This document shows positions 11,477-22,519 of a stretch of 62,000 bases of DNA, piece after piece (the stretch's first letter is position 1; the number at the start of each line of letters is the position of its first letter). Under the pieces are notes generated by a model. The model did not search any database, was not told the DNA's origin, and was given only the letters and a program-made list of their open reading frames with translations. The DNA is from Cristatella mucedo (taxonomy: Eukaryota > Bryozoa > Phylactolaemata > Cristatellidae). The stretch covers positions 1 to 62,000 of the forward strand of contig WPIO01000025.1 of the NCBI GenBank assembly GCA_009760855.2, in the 5' to 3' direction. The position numbers were made by a program, and so were the translations under genes.

Positions 11477-13210
11477 CCATTTTAGTACAATTGCCAGGAC
11501 GACCTTCTCTTTAGGAATTCGGTTCGTGAAGAGGGAACGACACGCCGCCTCTCCGGTCATTCTCAAGAATGCGCCCAAGTTAAGCCGCATGCCGCCACAG
11601 CGCCGCTGGATTGTCGATTTACTCTAGCCTAGCGCACATGCGCTCAGCCGTCAGGCACTTCAGCATTTCGTCGCGGTCGAGGGCGCACAACCTGTTCAGC
11701 TCCCCAGCGTCGCGTATTAGTTATCCAGCTCCGTTATCACTTGAACATTAGTCTCAATGAACAGCATAATCGAATAGCCCGCTAGCTGAGGGGAGAGGCA
11801 GCAAAGCATCGTGGCCCAAAAATCGCGCCCGTACGCGTCGGACCCCGGCGCCTCCTTCCTCGAATGCCTCCTGGTGCGGCGGCTTGGCGACCGTAGCTCT
11901 TGCTCGGCCGTCTGCGTGGCGTTCGGACACACTTGCAGCTCCTCCGCCGGACTCCGTCGAACTTGGCCGACTTCATCCGGTCTCAGTCTTCCTCGGCGCC
12001 TGCACGGCGCCGTCAAGATGCACGACCCCCTGGAATGCCCGCTCCGCCCCGCCCCGCCCCCACCCCCCCCCCCGCTCTAGTTACCCGCGCGACGACGACG
12101 ACGGCTACGACGGTCGCTGCTCTCTCGCCGCCGCCGAGCAATTGGGGCGCTAGCTTGCGCCTCGACCGCTAGCCAACCACCGGCGCGGGTAGAGCCGGCG
12201 CTGCCTGACTGACAGAGCTAGCGGCGACATGTCCGGAGGATCGAAGTAAAGAGGTCAAGGCCGATTGAGCTGCCTCAGCGGCTGTCGCCGGCGATCTCGC
12301 AGCGAGCAGGAAAGGACTGGCCGCGCGAGCAGCGCTTGAACCACCCGCGACCCGAGTCGTTAAATGCGAGCACTTTTCGTCTGAGATCAGATCCAAGTGC
12401 AAGTCAGGCATGACTCACTGCAGATGGCAACATCGGATCGGAGAGGCAACGGACGCGAAATGAAGCGCCTCCGTTGAAGATTTACGAAGCTCGCTAGTCT
12501 CAGGGGGCGGTGCATTCGCCGCCATTCGCCATTCGTCATCCTCTCTTTCGCGCCGCCGCCGCACGCGCGAGCCCCGCCCCGCCCCACCCAAAGCTTCCCC
12601 CCCCCCAAAGTCAGGAACCTTGCCGCCAAGCTGTTTACGGCATGCGGTTTCACCCCGGGTTGCGTCCTCGTAAGGCTCAGCGCCGATTCGGGCGGCGGCA
12701 CGGGAAAAACCCGCGCCGCCGCCTACGGACGGGCCCCTTCGAAACGTGCCGAACGGCGCCGACAGCGGCTACCCGTAATTCCGCGCGCCAGCATCGCGAC
12801 TAGCACCTGCAGTAGCGCCTGCCTGGCGCAAAGACTGCCGTTCGCGGCCGACGCTCGGCTCAGAGGTTCGTCGAGCAGCCGGACCGTCGCCAAAAAGTGG
12901 GCCGTAGCTCCGGGCGGGCGGGAGAGTCGGCCTCATTATCTGCTTAGATGCAGGCCATTGGTTCCGTCGTTTACGTCATACCCGGCTGCCCGGTAGACCG
13001 CCGTACTCGCGGCGATGAGTCAGATCGCGAGGACCGCTTAAGTGCCAGCGCGGACACGCTTTCGTCAGCCGCCGCTGCGACGCCAACGCGCTAGAAGGTC
13101 GATGCCTGGTCAGCAGTCCTGCCGAGTGGGCCTCGACCGGTCAGCTCACCTGGCGTAGCCCGCGGGCGCCGCCTATCGATAGAAGAAATATCTATATACG
13201 CGAGTCGCTC
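11477..13210. other. GC/CpG-rich region, no recognisable gene
   Basis: The stretch is GC- and CpG-rich, with homopolymer C runs (about 12050-12075 and 12595-12610). Long open frames on both strands reflect composition, and none has a recognisable motif. It could be a CpG-island-like regulatory region. Confidence 0.4.
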
Positions 13211-13214
13211 ATTC

Positions 13215-13335
13215 GTGAAGCGCCCTAGGAGAACTTAATCTCTATCCGGGCGCTTCGTATTTGCCGCAGGCCTCGAGCCCACGACCTCGGTCGTTAAAGG
13301 CGAGCGCCGTAACCCGGCAGTCGAGCCAGTGCGGT
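13215..13335 (-). mobile_element. SINE: tRNA-like head joined to a LINE family A-like tail
   Basis: On the minus strand the head contains ggtcgtgggctcgaggcctg (B box). The 3' part contains atagagattaagttctccta ending gggcgcttca, which resembles the family A LINE tail gagattgagttctctgaggg. This looks like a SINE using a LINE-derived 3' end. Confidence 0.65.
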
Positions 13336-14300
13336 GGCCCGCAGTTTAGCGGCCATTTCGCAGTTCAGCGGCCATTTCGCAATGCAGCGGCTCTTTCTCT
13401 TCGTCCGCTACAAGGCAGCGGCCGCAGCTCGCCGCCGGTCAGAGGTAGCGGCGCGCGAGTTGCAATGGGCGTAGGGCGGCCTTGGCAGGTACGCACCGCT
13501 GACCGTCCGTCCGTCGGGAGTCGCTCGCCACCCACGCCGAGTCTCGCGTCCGAGCTTACCCGCAGGAGGGCGAGGCGGGGGCGGCGCTTGCCGGCGGCTG
13601 CAGACGGTCGAGCGCGGCGCCGCGGCTCTGCGCGGGCGGGCGGGCGCCGAGCGGCGAGGCGGCGGTTGTGAAGGCTGCGGCGGATGTCGTCGTCGTCCTG
13701 AGCTTCGTCCCACTCAAACGACTCGCTCGACGAAGGAATGTCGTTAGCTAAACGCGGGTGCAGAGGCGATCGAGCGAGCTTCTCCAGCCGTAAGGCCGCA
13801 AGGTACGAGCTTGCCACGAGTGTCGCCGGTCAAGCCGCGTCTGACGTTTGTGCGCCGGCGGCGTCGGCGCGGCCATCAGCCGGGCGCGGCCGCAGGAGCC
13901 ATCGTCTGTAGGACTGTGCGCGATCGGACGCAGAGTGCCCTCTGCTTCGCGGACAGGAGTCTGCCGACCGCTACGCACCCGTTACGCCTGGACACGCTTT
14001 GGCCGATTATTAATCGAGTATGCAGCCGCTAAAAGAACAGAATCTCTTTCCGTGCACTTCACTGTTAGGCTGGAGCGGAAGGATGTGGACTATGCAGCGA
14101 CAATGCCGAGCACAGTGGCGGCAAGCGTACGAACACGATGGCAATTAATTTGGCCGAGTCCAGCGCCGCAAGAAGGGTATTTGGATTCCCTTTATATGCA
14201 GTCAAGGCGTTTCATGTCGAGATGTCAGTAAGTTGCGAGTTCCAATTTTTAGCGTCGTATGATCTGTAGACAGGGTCTTCGGAGGATTTGAAGTCGCTAA
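13336..14300. other. GC-rich region, no recognisable gene
   Basis: There are overlapping arginine- and alanine-rich open frames on both strands, which is typical of non-coding GC-rich DNA. At about 13360-13390 a short tandem duplication (gcggccatttcgcagttca) is visible. Confidence 0.4.
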
Positions 14301-14302
14301 GC

Positions 14303-14483
14303 TGAGGTAAGCTAGACGGCTGCGTTTTCGTGCCTCGATTTAGTGAAATAATTTGGCCGCTAACATGTTTGGCAGCGACTCGAGCAAGTTAGGATTCCTA
14401 CGTAGACTACAGACCTCAAAAGCAGAGACGTTTTTTAAGGAGAGTCACTAAATCGAGGCAGAAAAACGCCAGCCATCTAGCCG
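14303..14483. repeat. Inverted repeat of family B LINE 5' sequence
   Basis: About 37 bp at 14306-14342 (gctagacggctgcgttttcg...) recurs inverted at about 14445-14482 (tcactaaatcgaggcagaaa...), with about 100 bp between. The left arm and loop match 10697-10810, so two family B pieces meet head-to-head here. Confidence 0.75.
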
Positions 14484-14659
14484 AGGTAAGCTTGAGCAGT
14501 GAGACCGGACTTCTGATTTGCAATCTACTGCTGTAAAACGAAGGAGTCTGAAAGTGAGAGACATGATTTAGAGATCGACGCGCTGCTTGATAAGCCACTA
14601 GTGTAATTAGGTAGGTAGGGCGGAGCGACGTGCCGTGCGGCAGCAGCTGTCTCGCTCCA

Positions 14660-14704
14660 AGATGGCGTAGCCGCGGTAGCTTAGCTACCGCGGCTACGCC
14701 ATCT
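14660..14704. repeat. Perfect 22-bp inverted repeat (hairpin) with 1-nt spacer
   Basis: Left arm 14660-14681 (agatggcgtagccgcggtag, then ct) and right arm 14683-14704 are exact reverse complements, separated only by the T at 14682. The arms are GC-rich. Confidence 0.97.
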
Positions 14705-14739
14705 AATAGCGTCCAATTATGAAGAATGGAGATTTCTCA

Positions 14740-15010
14740 CGCCACATCTAGTTTCCTTCCTGCTGCTGCCGAATGTGGCACATCCTTTCCGGCCGTCCTG
14801 AGCTGCTACTTCGACGCTACTCACAACCTCAACTGCTCTCCTGACTCTGCCGTGCTTCTCACTTTCTCTTTGCTGCGTTAGATGAAGTCTGTTGGCTACT
14901 GAATGTGTACCGAAAGCTGCTTAGACTTGGAGTGTGCTCCAGAAAGCTTTACTGCGTAACACCCTATTAGTCTTAGTGGCTTTGTGGGGTTACAGGCGGA
15001 CATGCATGCA
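14740..15010 (+). mobile_element. Family B LINE 3' end
   Basis: Contains the family B 3' region (tcctgactctgccgtgcttc; gaagtctgttggctactgaa), as in 7130-7530. It is diverged and has stops. Confidence 0.75.
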
Positions 15011-16155
15011 AGACATGCAGGATGAGAGGGTCGCGCAACTCTTTTACACGGGTTTTCACATATGTACGCACAACTTGGCTGAGAAATCCTGTCTAGGCAC
15101 GCCCGAATCTGTGCATTGTTTTGCATTTAAAAGCAGCGAGATTTGAATGTCTACATGCCTACATAGAATGCCCATGGATCACCGTTGAATAAACGAGGGC
15201 ATACTTCGTATGAGTTTTGTTTTATTACTAGAGAATACAGTCGCTTCGCCACTTAAATAGTTGTAAGCAAATCTGGCAGAATCATAAGGCCAGTTCCTTC
15301 ATTTGCTGTGGATAAGAGATTTTGAGCAACGATCAGCATCATTGGAGACCCGACGTCTATTGAATAACTTGCTTGCTGATTATACAGGGAAATCTTACAT
15401 GCCAATTGTCACTTCTCCATTGGGCCATCTAGCTGCAAAGAGCTTGCCTCTGGATTGCAGAATGCGGGAACACAGCCATCACCTAATCGCCTGTACTAAC
15501 TATTTAGGCATGAGCGACGTTGACTGCTGGCGCATTCTGCTATCGCGCTATCATATCAGCGAACGTTGGGAGGGCGGCTCCTTGCCTCGCTCGCTGTGCT
15601 TTGATCAGTCAGTGCCCGCAACAGTATTCGCTCACGCGTCTGCCAAGTCCGGCACCTTTGATCAGCGCCGCTCTTTTTCCGAAGGATTCTATAATTTCTG
15701 GAGCCACTCGTCGTCATTGTCACTTAGGCTTTTTACGCTTCATAGTGACTCCTGCACTAAAGCTCATTGCCACAAGCGCACCGCACATAATGGATACTAC
15801 TACGCCATGCATACGTGCAGCAAGCACCGGCGGGAGCTGGTGCCTCAAGGTCGGCTAGCGAGACGTAGTTTCGGCGCCGATGCGCGCGGCCTTGCTTAAC
15901 GTAGCAGAGCGAGGCGGTAAAGCAAGGCAGCAATCAAGAACGCCCTAAAGTGCCCATATACAGCGAGGCCGTTTCGCTAGCGCGGAGAAGTCTATTCGCT
16001 ATCCTCAGAAGGCTGCGTTTCCACTAGACCCGCCGCACAGCGCATACTTCGTAAACTCTGTCCAAATAAAAACTGCCGACCTACGGTACGATCTAGCCTT
16101 TGTATACTTTCTACCTGCCCCACCGCAGCGACGCCTCGGCTCGAGCTGAGACGCG
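15011..16155 (+). other. Unassigned 198-codon open frame (15303-15899)
   Basis: The + strand frame 15303-15899 begins MLWIRDFEQRSASLETRRLL and is about 198 residues long with no recognisable domain. Opposite and overlapping frames are also open. By composition alone I would expect perhaps one frame of this length in the window, so it is not supported as a gene. Confidence 0.2.
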
Positions 16156-16187
16156 GTGAATCGCTCGCGAATCCCTCGCACACATCA

Positions 16188-16680
16188 CCCTTCTCCTCCT
16201 GCTCCTCCTGCTTTTCATGCTTCTCCTTCGTCTACTCCTCATGCTCCTCCTCCTCCTCCTCCTCCTCCTCCTCCTCCTCCTCCTCTTGCTCCTGCTCCTC
16301 GTGCTCCTCCTCCTGCTCCGCGTGCTCCTCTGCTCTTCTTCCTCCTGCTCTTCATCCTCCTCCTGCTCCTCCTCCTCCTTCTCATGCTCCTCCTCCGCCT
16401 ACTCCTCCTTCTCCCCCTCCTCCTCTTGCTCCTGCTCCTCGTGCTCCTCCTCCTGCTCCGCGTGCTCCTCTGCTCTTCTTCCTCCTGCTCTTCATCCTCC
16501 TCCTGCTCCTCCTGCTTTTCATGCTCCTCCTCCGCCTACTCCTCCTTCTCCCCCTCCTCCTCTTGCTCCTGCTCCTCGTGCTCCTCCTCCTCCTCCTCCT
16601 CCTCTCCCCCTCCTCCTCTTGCTCCTGCTCCTCATGCTCCTCCTCCTCCTTTTCCTTCTCTTTCTTCTCTTTCTCATCCT
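16188..16680 (+). repeat. CTC/CTG-rich minisatellite with an imperfect ~140-bp unit
   Basis: The pyrimidine-rich CTCCTG-type repeat includes a higher-order unit. The string tcctcttgctcctgctcctc starts at 16281 and again at 16421 (exactly 140 bp apart) and at 16558 (137 bp apart). The 399-codon leucine/proline/serine-rich open frame across it comes from the repeat. Confidence 0.95.
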
Positions 16681-18300
16681 CGCGGACCTGCGCACGCTAC
16701 GCCCTCTTGCCTCGTGGCAAGAGTCGGCCTCCGTACAGACTTTCCCGTCGCCACAGCTGGACTGCCTCTGCCGGACGTGGCTATTTTAGAGCGTCGTCAG
16801 ACCGTTCAGCCGACAAGACGCCGACCGACTTTCGCCGCAGTAGCGCTCGCGTCTAGCTTCCTTCCGGCGGCGCTCCCGAGCGCGGGTGGTACACGCTGGC
16901 TCGCCGCCGAAGGTCGCGTTTCTGTTCGGCTGGTACACGCACGCCACGCGAGACCCGCTTGCCGTGCAATCGCTCAGCGCCAACTCAAACACGCCGTCGC
17001 CTACCGGGGTTGCTTCGCGAGCCAGCGGCTGTTCGCATCACGCGCCCCTGGCAGCAGCGCAGGGCCGGCATCCGTGTGGTCACCAGCACCTGCGCGCTGC
17101 AGTCCCGTCGCCGACGCCCGTCTGCGGCAGGCGGCGCGCGCTCGGGCTTGGGCGCTGAAAAGACTTCTCACTTTTCAGCCCTGGCCCTGTCTTCGTGCCC
17201 GCATAAAATATAATGACCTTAACCTTGGTCGTGGCGAGAACTTCAGCAATTGGGTCAAACAAATTGCTGTATACCGGCCGAATGCCTTCATCTTTGTTAT
17301 CGGCGGAATCTGCGTCGCCAGGCTTTTACTAAGATATAACGCGTCAAAGTGGTAGGCCTTCTGATTTTGAATCGTGCTTCGACCATCTAGAGACTCAGTG
17401 CCAGGAATCACTATACGGCTTAGGCGCAGTAATTCGCACTTATTCAGAATTCAAGCTATTGCAAAGACGTGCTGCTACATTAAAAAGACAGAGAAAAATC
17501 ATATCACTGGTCCAGGGCTGTGATTAAATTTATAATATTGCAGTCGATAATGACAATTCACGGAAGAGGCGCCTAGAACGCTTCACAACGACGAATTATG
17601 GTTCAGTAGCATCGCCACCGAAGGATCTTCGATTGATGCGAAATTCGGCTGCCAATATTCTGTCACAATTGTCGCCACTTCCACACAAACACCTTACGGC
17701 ACTGCTGCGCTATCTCTCCATCACGAGGTGCGCTGATTTTCAGGTTCTGTCAGTCACTCAGAGGTGACTCCTATCTCTTCCTCCGGTCTACCAATCCAAG
17801 ATATTCCCGCGATCGTAGCAAACCGCCGCATTTTCTGACTCTCAAGAAGCGCGGTTGCACCTTCGTATCTTAAATGGCCGCCGGAGCTTTTACATTGCCA
17901 AGTTAGAGACCGCTCGGACCTAAGCAGTCGTTAAGAGTGCGACGGCACTCGAATATCTGCAAAGACTTCACTGACACTGAAGGCCCGCTTGCGCATGACT
18001 CGACCGCTAGTGGAGGTCGCCGGCTGACGTAGTCTAACTGAAAGGAATCGTGGCGCACGATCGAACGCCTCGACCCACCGCCGCCGCGGCGAGTCAGCTG
18101 GCATCACTGCGAAAGTGCGCACTGGGGCGCATCGCCGCTTAAGAGCGCGCGGCGCTGACAAAGCAGCAGCAGCAGCAACAACTGGAACTGCATCTCTCTC
18201 CGCCGCCAAATGCGGAGTGCATTGCTGTCTAAGTGCCGCAGGCGGGAGAAGAAGCAGCAGCGGTCGTCGGTTACTCGTCGCCTTCCCTTCGCGCGACGGC
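16681..18300. other. GC-rich sequence, no recognisable gene
   Basis: A 235-codon minus-strand frame (17931-18638) and several plus frames exist, all of biased composition. At 17340-17940 the sequence is less GC-rich and also holds nothing I recognise. Confidence 0.35.
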
Positions 18301-20060
18301 GGCGGCGGCAAGCCCGCCATAAAATAGCCTTTAAAAACGCTCGATCGCTCGCTCTCTCGCCTCGCGCTCGCGTTTCGATGACGCTTTGACGACAATGACG
18401 GGTATATGAGCGGGATCGGACGCGGGCTTCGGGAGCTTTCGCGTACCAAGCAGGCAAAAAGCTGAGGATCACACCGGTCCGAGTCTGCTGCACCACTGTC
18501 GACAGAAGCCGCGAGCAAGCCGCCCCGCCACCACAACCGCCTGCCTTCTGCAGAGAAAGGGGCCGTTACCACTAAGCCGTAAGTCTGTCCCCACCCTACC
18601 CCACCCCACCTCCCCAGAAGGCAACCGACTGCGGGCATTCAACTGCCGGATGGTGAGGCGGCACCACAAATAATCTCTCGATCGATCTCTTCCAGCTCAG
18701 AAATTAAATATCGAAGCCCGAGTGTGCGCAAGTGGAAGCTTCACGCCAGTGTTGACGGGACGTCGCATCTCGGCCTGGCTTCGCGCGCTGGTGGGGGGTG
18801 GGAGGGGCCCGCGAAATGCGTGGCGGATGCTTCGACGTCCATCTCCATCCCTCTTCCCGACGAGTCGGCAGTCGCGCAACCACGGACGTCGCCTTTCGGC
18901 TGGGCGCAGAGCCGCCAGCGGTCAAATAAAGGAGCCAATTCTCAGCCCCCAATTCCTCGCACCTCGCGGCTGCACCATAGCGGCCGGAAGACGCTAACGC
19001 GCGGTCAGCGACCCGGAACCGTTCGCAGGCTAGCGATGCTAATTTGTCATGACAAAGCCGGAATCGCCAGCGCCCCTAGTGGACGCAGCGAGCACCCATC
19101 TCTTCGTTTCGTGCCGCGGGGTCGGGAGCTGCGAGCGAAGCGATGGCCACGTTCGCCGGCGAAGTGGTAAGTAAAGCGCGCCGCGCGGCGCTCTGCGAAA
19201 CTGCCGAGCCTGCCAGGCACGCTGGCCGTCCCGTGTGCGGCGGGACGCGTGCGCGTTTCGGAAGCCGGCCAGCCCGCCGGCCGACACGCTACTGTAGCCG
19301 CTCGCAACTGCCGCATTTCACCGCCCCGAATTTAATTCGAAATCGGTCTCGCGCGACGCGGAGACAGAGCTTCCGAACGTCAATCTGCCTTCCGTCGGCT
19401 TTTCCTAGGCGCGTACTGCGGTCTCGTGACCGCCCGACGGCTTTATGGCGACGGATTGCCGCCGGCGTGGGCGTGGCACGGTCGCATGGGTGGGGGCGAC
19501 GCACCAACCCCCCCCCCACGCACTGCCGAGCAAAATTGAACTGACTTTGAATCGGCGAGCGCTTCGCCACCACTACCGTACCGGGGTTGCGAAGAACAGC
19601 CGCCTCCCGGGGGGGGGGGTGTGCTTCGGCTTCACCCGTCCGCAGCGCCGCTTCCGATGAGGGCGAGCGGCGCAACGCAGCGCGTGGGTGCAGAGGCCCT
19701 TGCCACCCCGTTCCTACACTCGGGCAGCCCCTTCGCCATTTCATTCCGCGAGGCGGCGCTGGCGCGGTCGGCCCGGCGTTTGGGTCGGACAAGTTGGTTG
19801 GTTTAGCAGTGTGCGTTTTTCCATAAGCTCAACGCTACCTCGCCGCACCGAGAAACGCTCGCCATCGGCTCATCTAGAGGACGAATTCGTACGAGGGCGC
19901 AACCGGCGGCCGGTAGGATGTCGGTCGCCGCGTAAAGCCGGCGCGGGCAGCCAGCCGAAGTCTGCGACGTGACGGACCGTCGACGCGACCGGCTTCGGCA
20001 GCAACGACGTCGCCCGTCGCAGGCGCGCTCGCGAACTAGACGGAGAGTGGACGCTAATTA
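18300..20060. promoter_or_regulatory. CpG-rich region, candidate promoter or 5' region
   Basis: Dense CpG extends across this stretch. An A/T-rich box (ccataaaatagcctttaaaa, about 18317) sits in GC-rich surroundings. At 19143 an ATG in a fair Kozak context (gcgatgg) opens eight codons (MATFAGEV) that meet a consensus donor (gtaagt). These are weak signals that I could not tie to the downstream gene. Confidence 0.2.
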
Positions 20061-20134
20061 AAGCCTTACTAGTTATTGCATGGATCGTAGGCGCGCGGCG
20101 GGAGGGGTCATTAGCAACCCACCCGGCCTCGGTG

Positions 20135-20264
20135 CTCTTCTCTCTCTCCTGCTCAACCCACTCGGCCTCGGTGCTCTCGTCAATTCTCTCTCTCTCTCTC
20201 TCTCTCATCTCTCTCTCTTCTCGAGTCTCTCTTCTCTCGCTCTCTCTCTCTCCCCTCTCTCCGA

Positions 20265-20302
<38 letters not shown>

Positions 20303-20318
20303 GCTCATTCTCGCCAGT
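20135..20318 (+). repeat. (CT)n tract
   Basis: About 180 bp of CT/CTCT repeat with interruptions. Confidence 0.95.
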
Positions 20319-20368
20319 CCACCGCCGGATTAATCTGCTTACTGGCAGTTGTTCTTGTATACCCGAGC

Positions 20369-20471
20369 ATGACCGTAGCCGCGATATGCGCAGCACCGGA
20401 CCCAGCGTCGCCGGCCAGGCGAGGCCCGAGAGCGGTGGCCGCGGCGGCGATTGCGCCGCGGGACTTCATCG
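20369..20471 (+). CDS. Candidate first coding exon (unproven)
   Basis: An ATG at 20369 with A at -3 opens 34 codons (MTVAAICAAPDPASPARRGP..., ending ...IAPRDFI). The frame ends one base into a codon at a strong donor (g|gtgagc), which is the same phase-1 border used by the Fz/LDLa exons downstream. A possible acceptor (cttactggcag) lies just upstream. The sequence is alanine- and arginine-rich in a GC-rich stretch and matches no domain. It could be an N-terminal exon of the Fz/LDLa gene or a chance frame. Confidence 0.2.
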
Positions 20472-20811
20472 GTGAGCGCGTCTCTTAGTCGTCCGGGGAG
20501 TTAGGCGGCAGAGCTTAGCCGGCCGTCGCCGCGACCAGTAACGGTCGGCGTCGCGAAGCCGCCTGTCGAGGTTCGCGGCGCCGCAATCGCGCGCGCCGGT
20601 CCCGGAAAGCGATTCGATTCTACTAGAGGGCGCGATACACGGCTGGCTCTTCTTAGCCCAGCGTGAAGGTGCTCGCACTGGATCGACCGAGGCGGCACGC
20701 TTGAGTCCTGCAGCTGGCAATTTCTCGCTGCCTCGTGCGAGCGGGAGTGATAGCCGCGCGGCTTGGTGCTTTGCGGGCGGCCGCATCACCTATATAGTAA
20801 TTCAGTTGTAT

Positions 20812-20935
20812 AGCACCCTAAAAGAATTCTTGATCTTTATTCAGGCTTCACATACGCCCACTGTTGCTCCGATCCCACGACCTCGGCCAGACCTTGCGCC
20901 AGGGGCGAGGAACATTAACCTTCGGGGTGAAACAG
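20812..20935 (-). mobile_element. SINE fragment with LINE-like tail
   Basis: On the minus strand: ggccgaggtcgtgggatcgg (B-box region), then aagatcaagaattcttttag ending in gggtgctata. It has the same organisation as 13215-13335. Confidence 0.55.
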
Positions 20936-20989
20936 GCTGATTACGCCCAAATTTACTGCACTACTACTATATGTACTGCTATAGTATGC

Positions 20990-22000
20990 CAACGCTTTGT
21001 TTATCACCCTCAGTGTTACATTATTGTTGTTATTATTACTATTATTACGAACTGAGTCTCCGCCATCGACTGCGCCCGTTTCGTCTGAGGCCTTTCACCC
21101 TTACTCCACGGACAGCTGCCGACCCCGATTGCAAAGAGCGCGGCTCAGATTACAGCGACCGTGGCTCTCGCGCCCTTTGCAATGCGTGTCAGAGCCTCTC
21201 GGAGCCCGGGATCGGCCAGGCGCCGCTCGCTACACGCTCCGCGCGCGCGCACGTGCCGTACCGTCCATACCCTTCTTCCCCCTCGCTCTACCGTCGTCTC
21301 TCGATGGCACGTGCTTGTATCCTAGGTCGAGGCTGGCGTGCGGCCGCAGGCAGGTGTTGGCTGGGGGGGGGCGTGTGGCGTTTTACGCCAGGGAAAAAAA
21401 AAAGCAGCAGGACTCCTCGAACGCGTTAGCTCGACTCGATTAGACCGTTCCCGCGCCGAATTAAAGCCATCGCATTTCCCGTCCTCGTTCGCGGCATTCG
21501 CCCAGGGTGTACGCCAACTTTAGAACAATCCCGAAATCGGAGGACGAAGCCGCCGGTCCCGTCGCCGCTGGGCCTTCGGCCCGAGTGCCATAGATTGCAA
21601 GCATCACGCAGCCTACGCGGACCCGCGCTGTGTGGCGACGGTTTGCGCGACCAATCCCTCGCGCCCCAGCTGGGCAGTGCCTTCTCTCGCTCGTGCCCCT
21701 CATGGTGGCCGTCGCTGCGGCCGCTTGCCGTGTGAGTACCTTTTGCCGCCGCTGACTGACGACGACTGGCCGCCGCCGCCGCCGCCACTTGCGGCGAATG
21801 CTTTTCCGCCGGATGGTCGTGCGGCGAAGCTTGACGCAATGCGATCCGGCCCGGCTGCGGCGACCGCCATCGCACGTTCGCGCACTGTCCGTCTCCTTGT
21901 GCGAGCCCAGCCAGCTAGTGCTTGCCTGTCCTTCATCATTCAACCAACCCGGCCGTGTCTTGGTTGACATTCGCTACGTGTTCTCGCTATCGTCCATGGC
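20990..22000. other. GC-rich sequence, no recognisable gene
   Basis: Overlapping open frames exist on both strands (for example 21461-21970 minus and 20971-21429 plus), without motifs. A short (TTA)n run lies at about 21020-21050. Confidence 0.35.
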
Positions 22001-22009
22001 ACACGCTAA

Positions 22010-22170
22010 CACACGCACACACACACACACGCTATAACACGCATGCACCACACTCACCCACGACATCATCATACACACACACACGCACTGCGCATTTGCG
22101 TCACATCATCATCGCTACCATACAACACACACCCACACACACTCACAAAAATACCACAACCCACACACAG
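22010..22170 (+). repeat. (CA)n-rich tract
   Basis: Interrupted CA/ACAC repeats (acacacacacacacgctata and similar). Confidence 0.9.
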
Positions 22171-22519
22171 AGTCGCTTTGGTTCTTCTGGTTCTTTCTCT
22201 ACCAGTCGTGCCAATCGTCCTCTTATATCCAACCACTCTTCTAACTCAGTACAAGCTCGCTAGTAGAAAAAATATCATCCCGTCGGGACAAAGTTGTGAT
22301 TAATCCTCGCGATCCTACTTCCGAACACCTTGCTTCTAAGCTGTCATGGCGGTCATGCAGTCCTGTGTTCGTCTGGCTCTCTGATATCTGCTGTACCTGT
22401 GTCTTCTGCTCTTTTCTCAATCCTCTACCATTTCCGCTTCTATACCTCGATGCCTTCCTATGGTACTGAGTGGACTGATGATGTCCTGGACTATGAGGTT
22501 CTTTATAGGGTAGCCTTTC

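Noticed and set aside
16156-17355. 399-codon open frame, the longest in the window
   Set aside because: Its first third is the CTC minisatellite (Leu/Pro/Ser runs). The rest is GC-rich with open frames on all strands and no motif.
17931-18638. 235-codon minus-strand frame
   Set aside because: GC-rich composition, overlapping frames on both strands, no domain, no convincing splice or start context.
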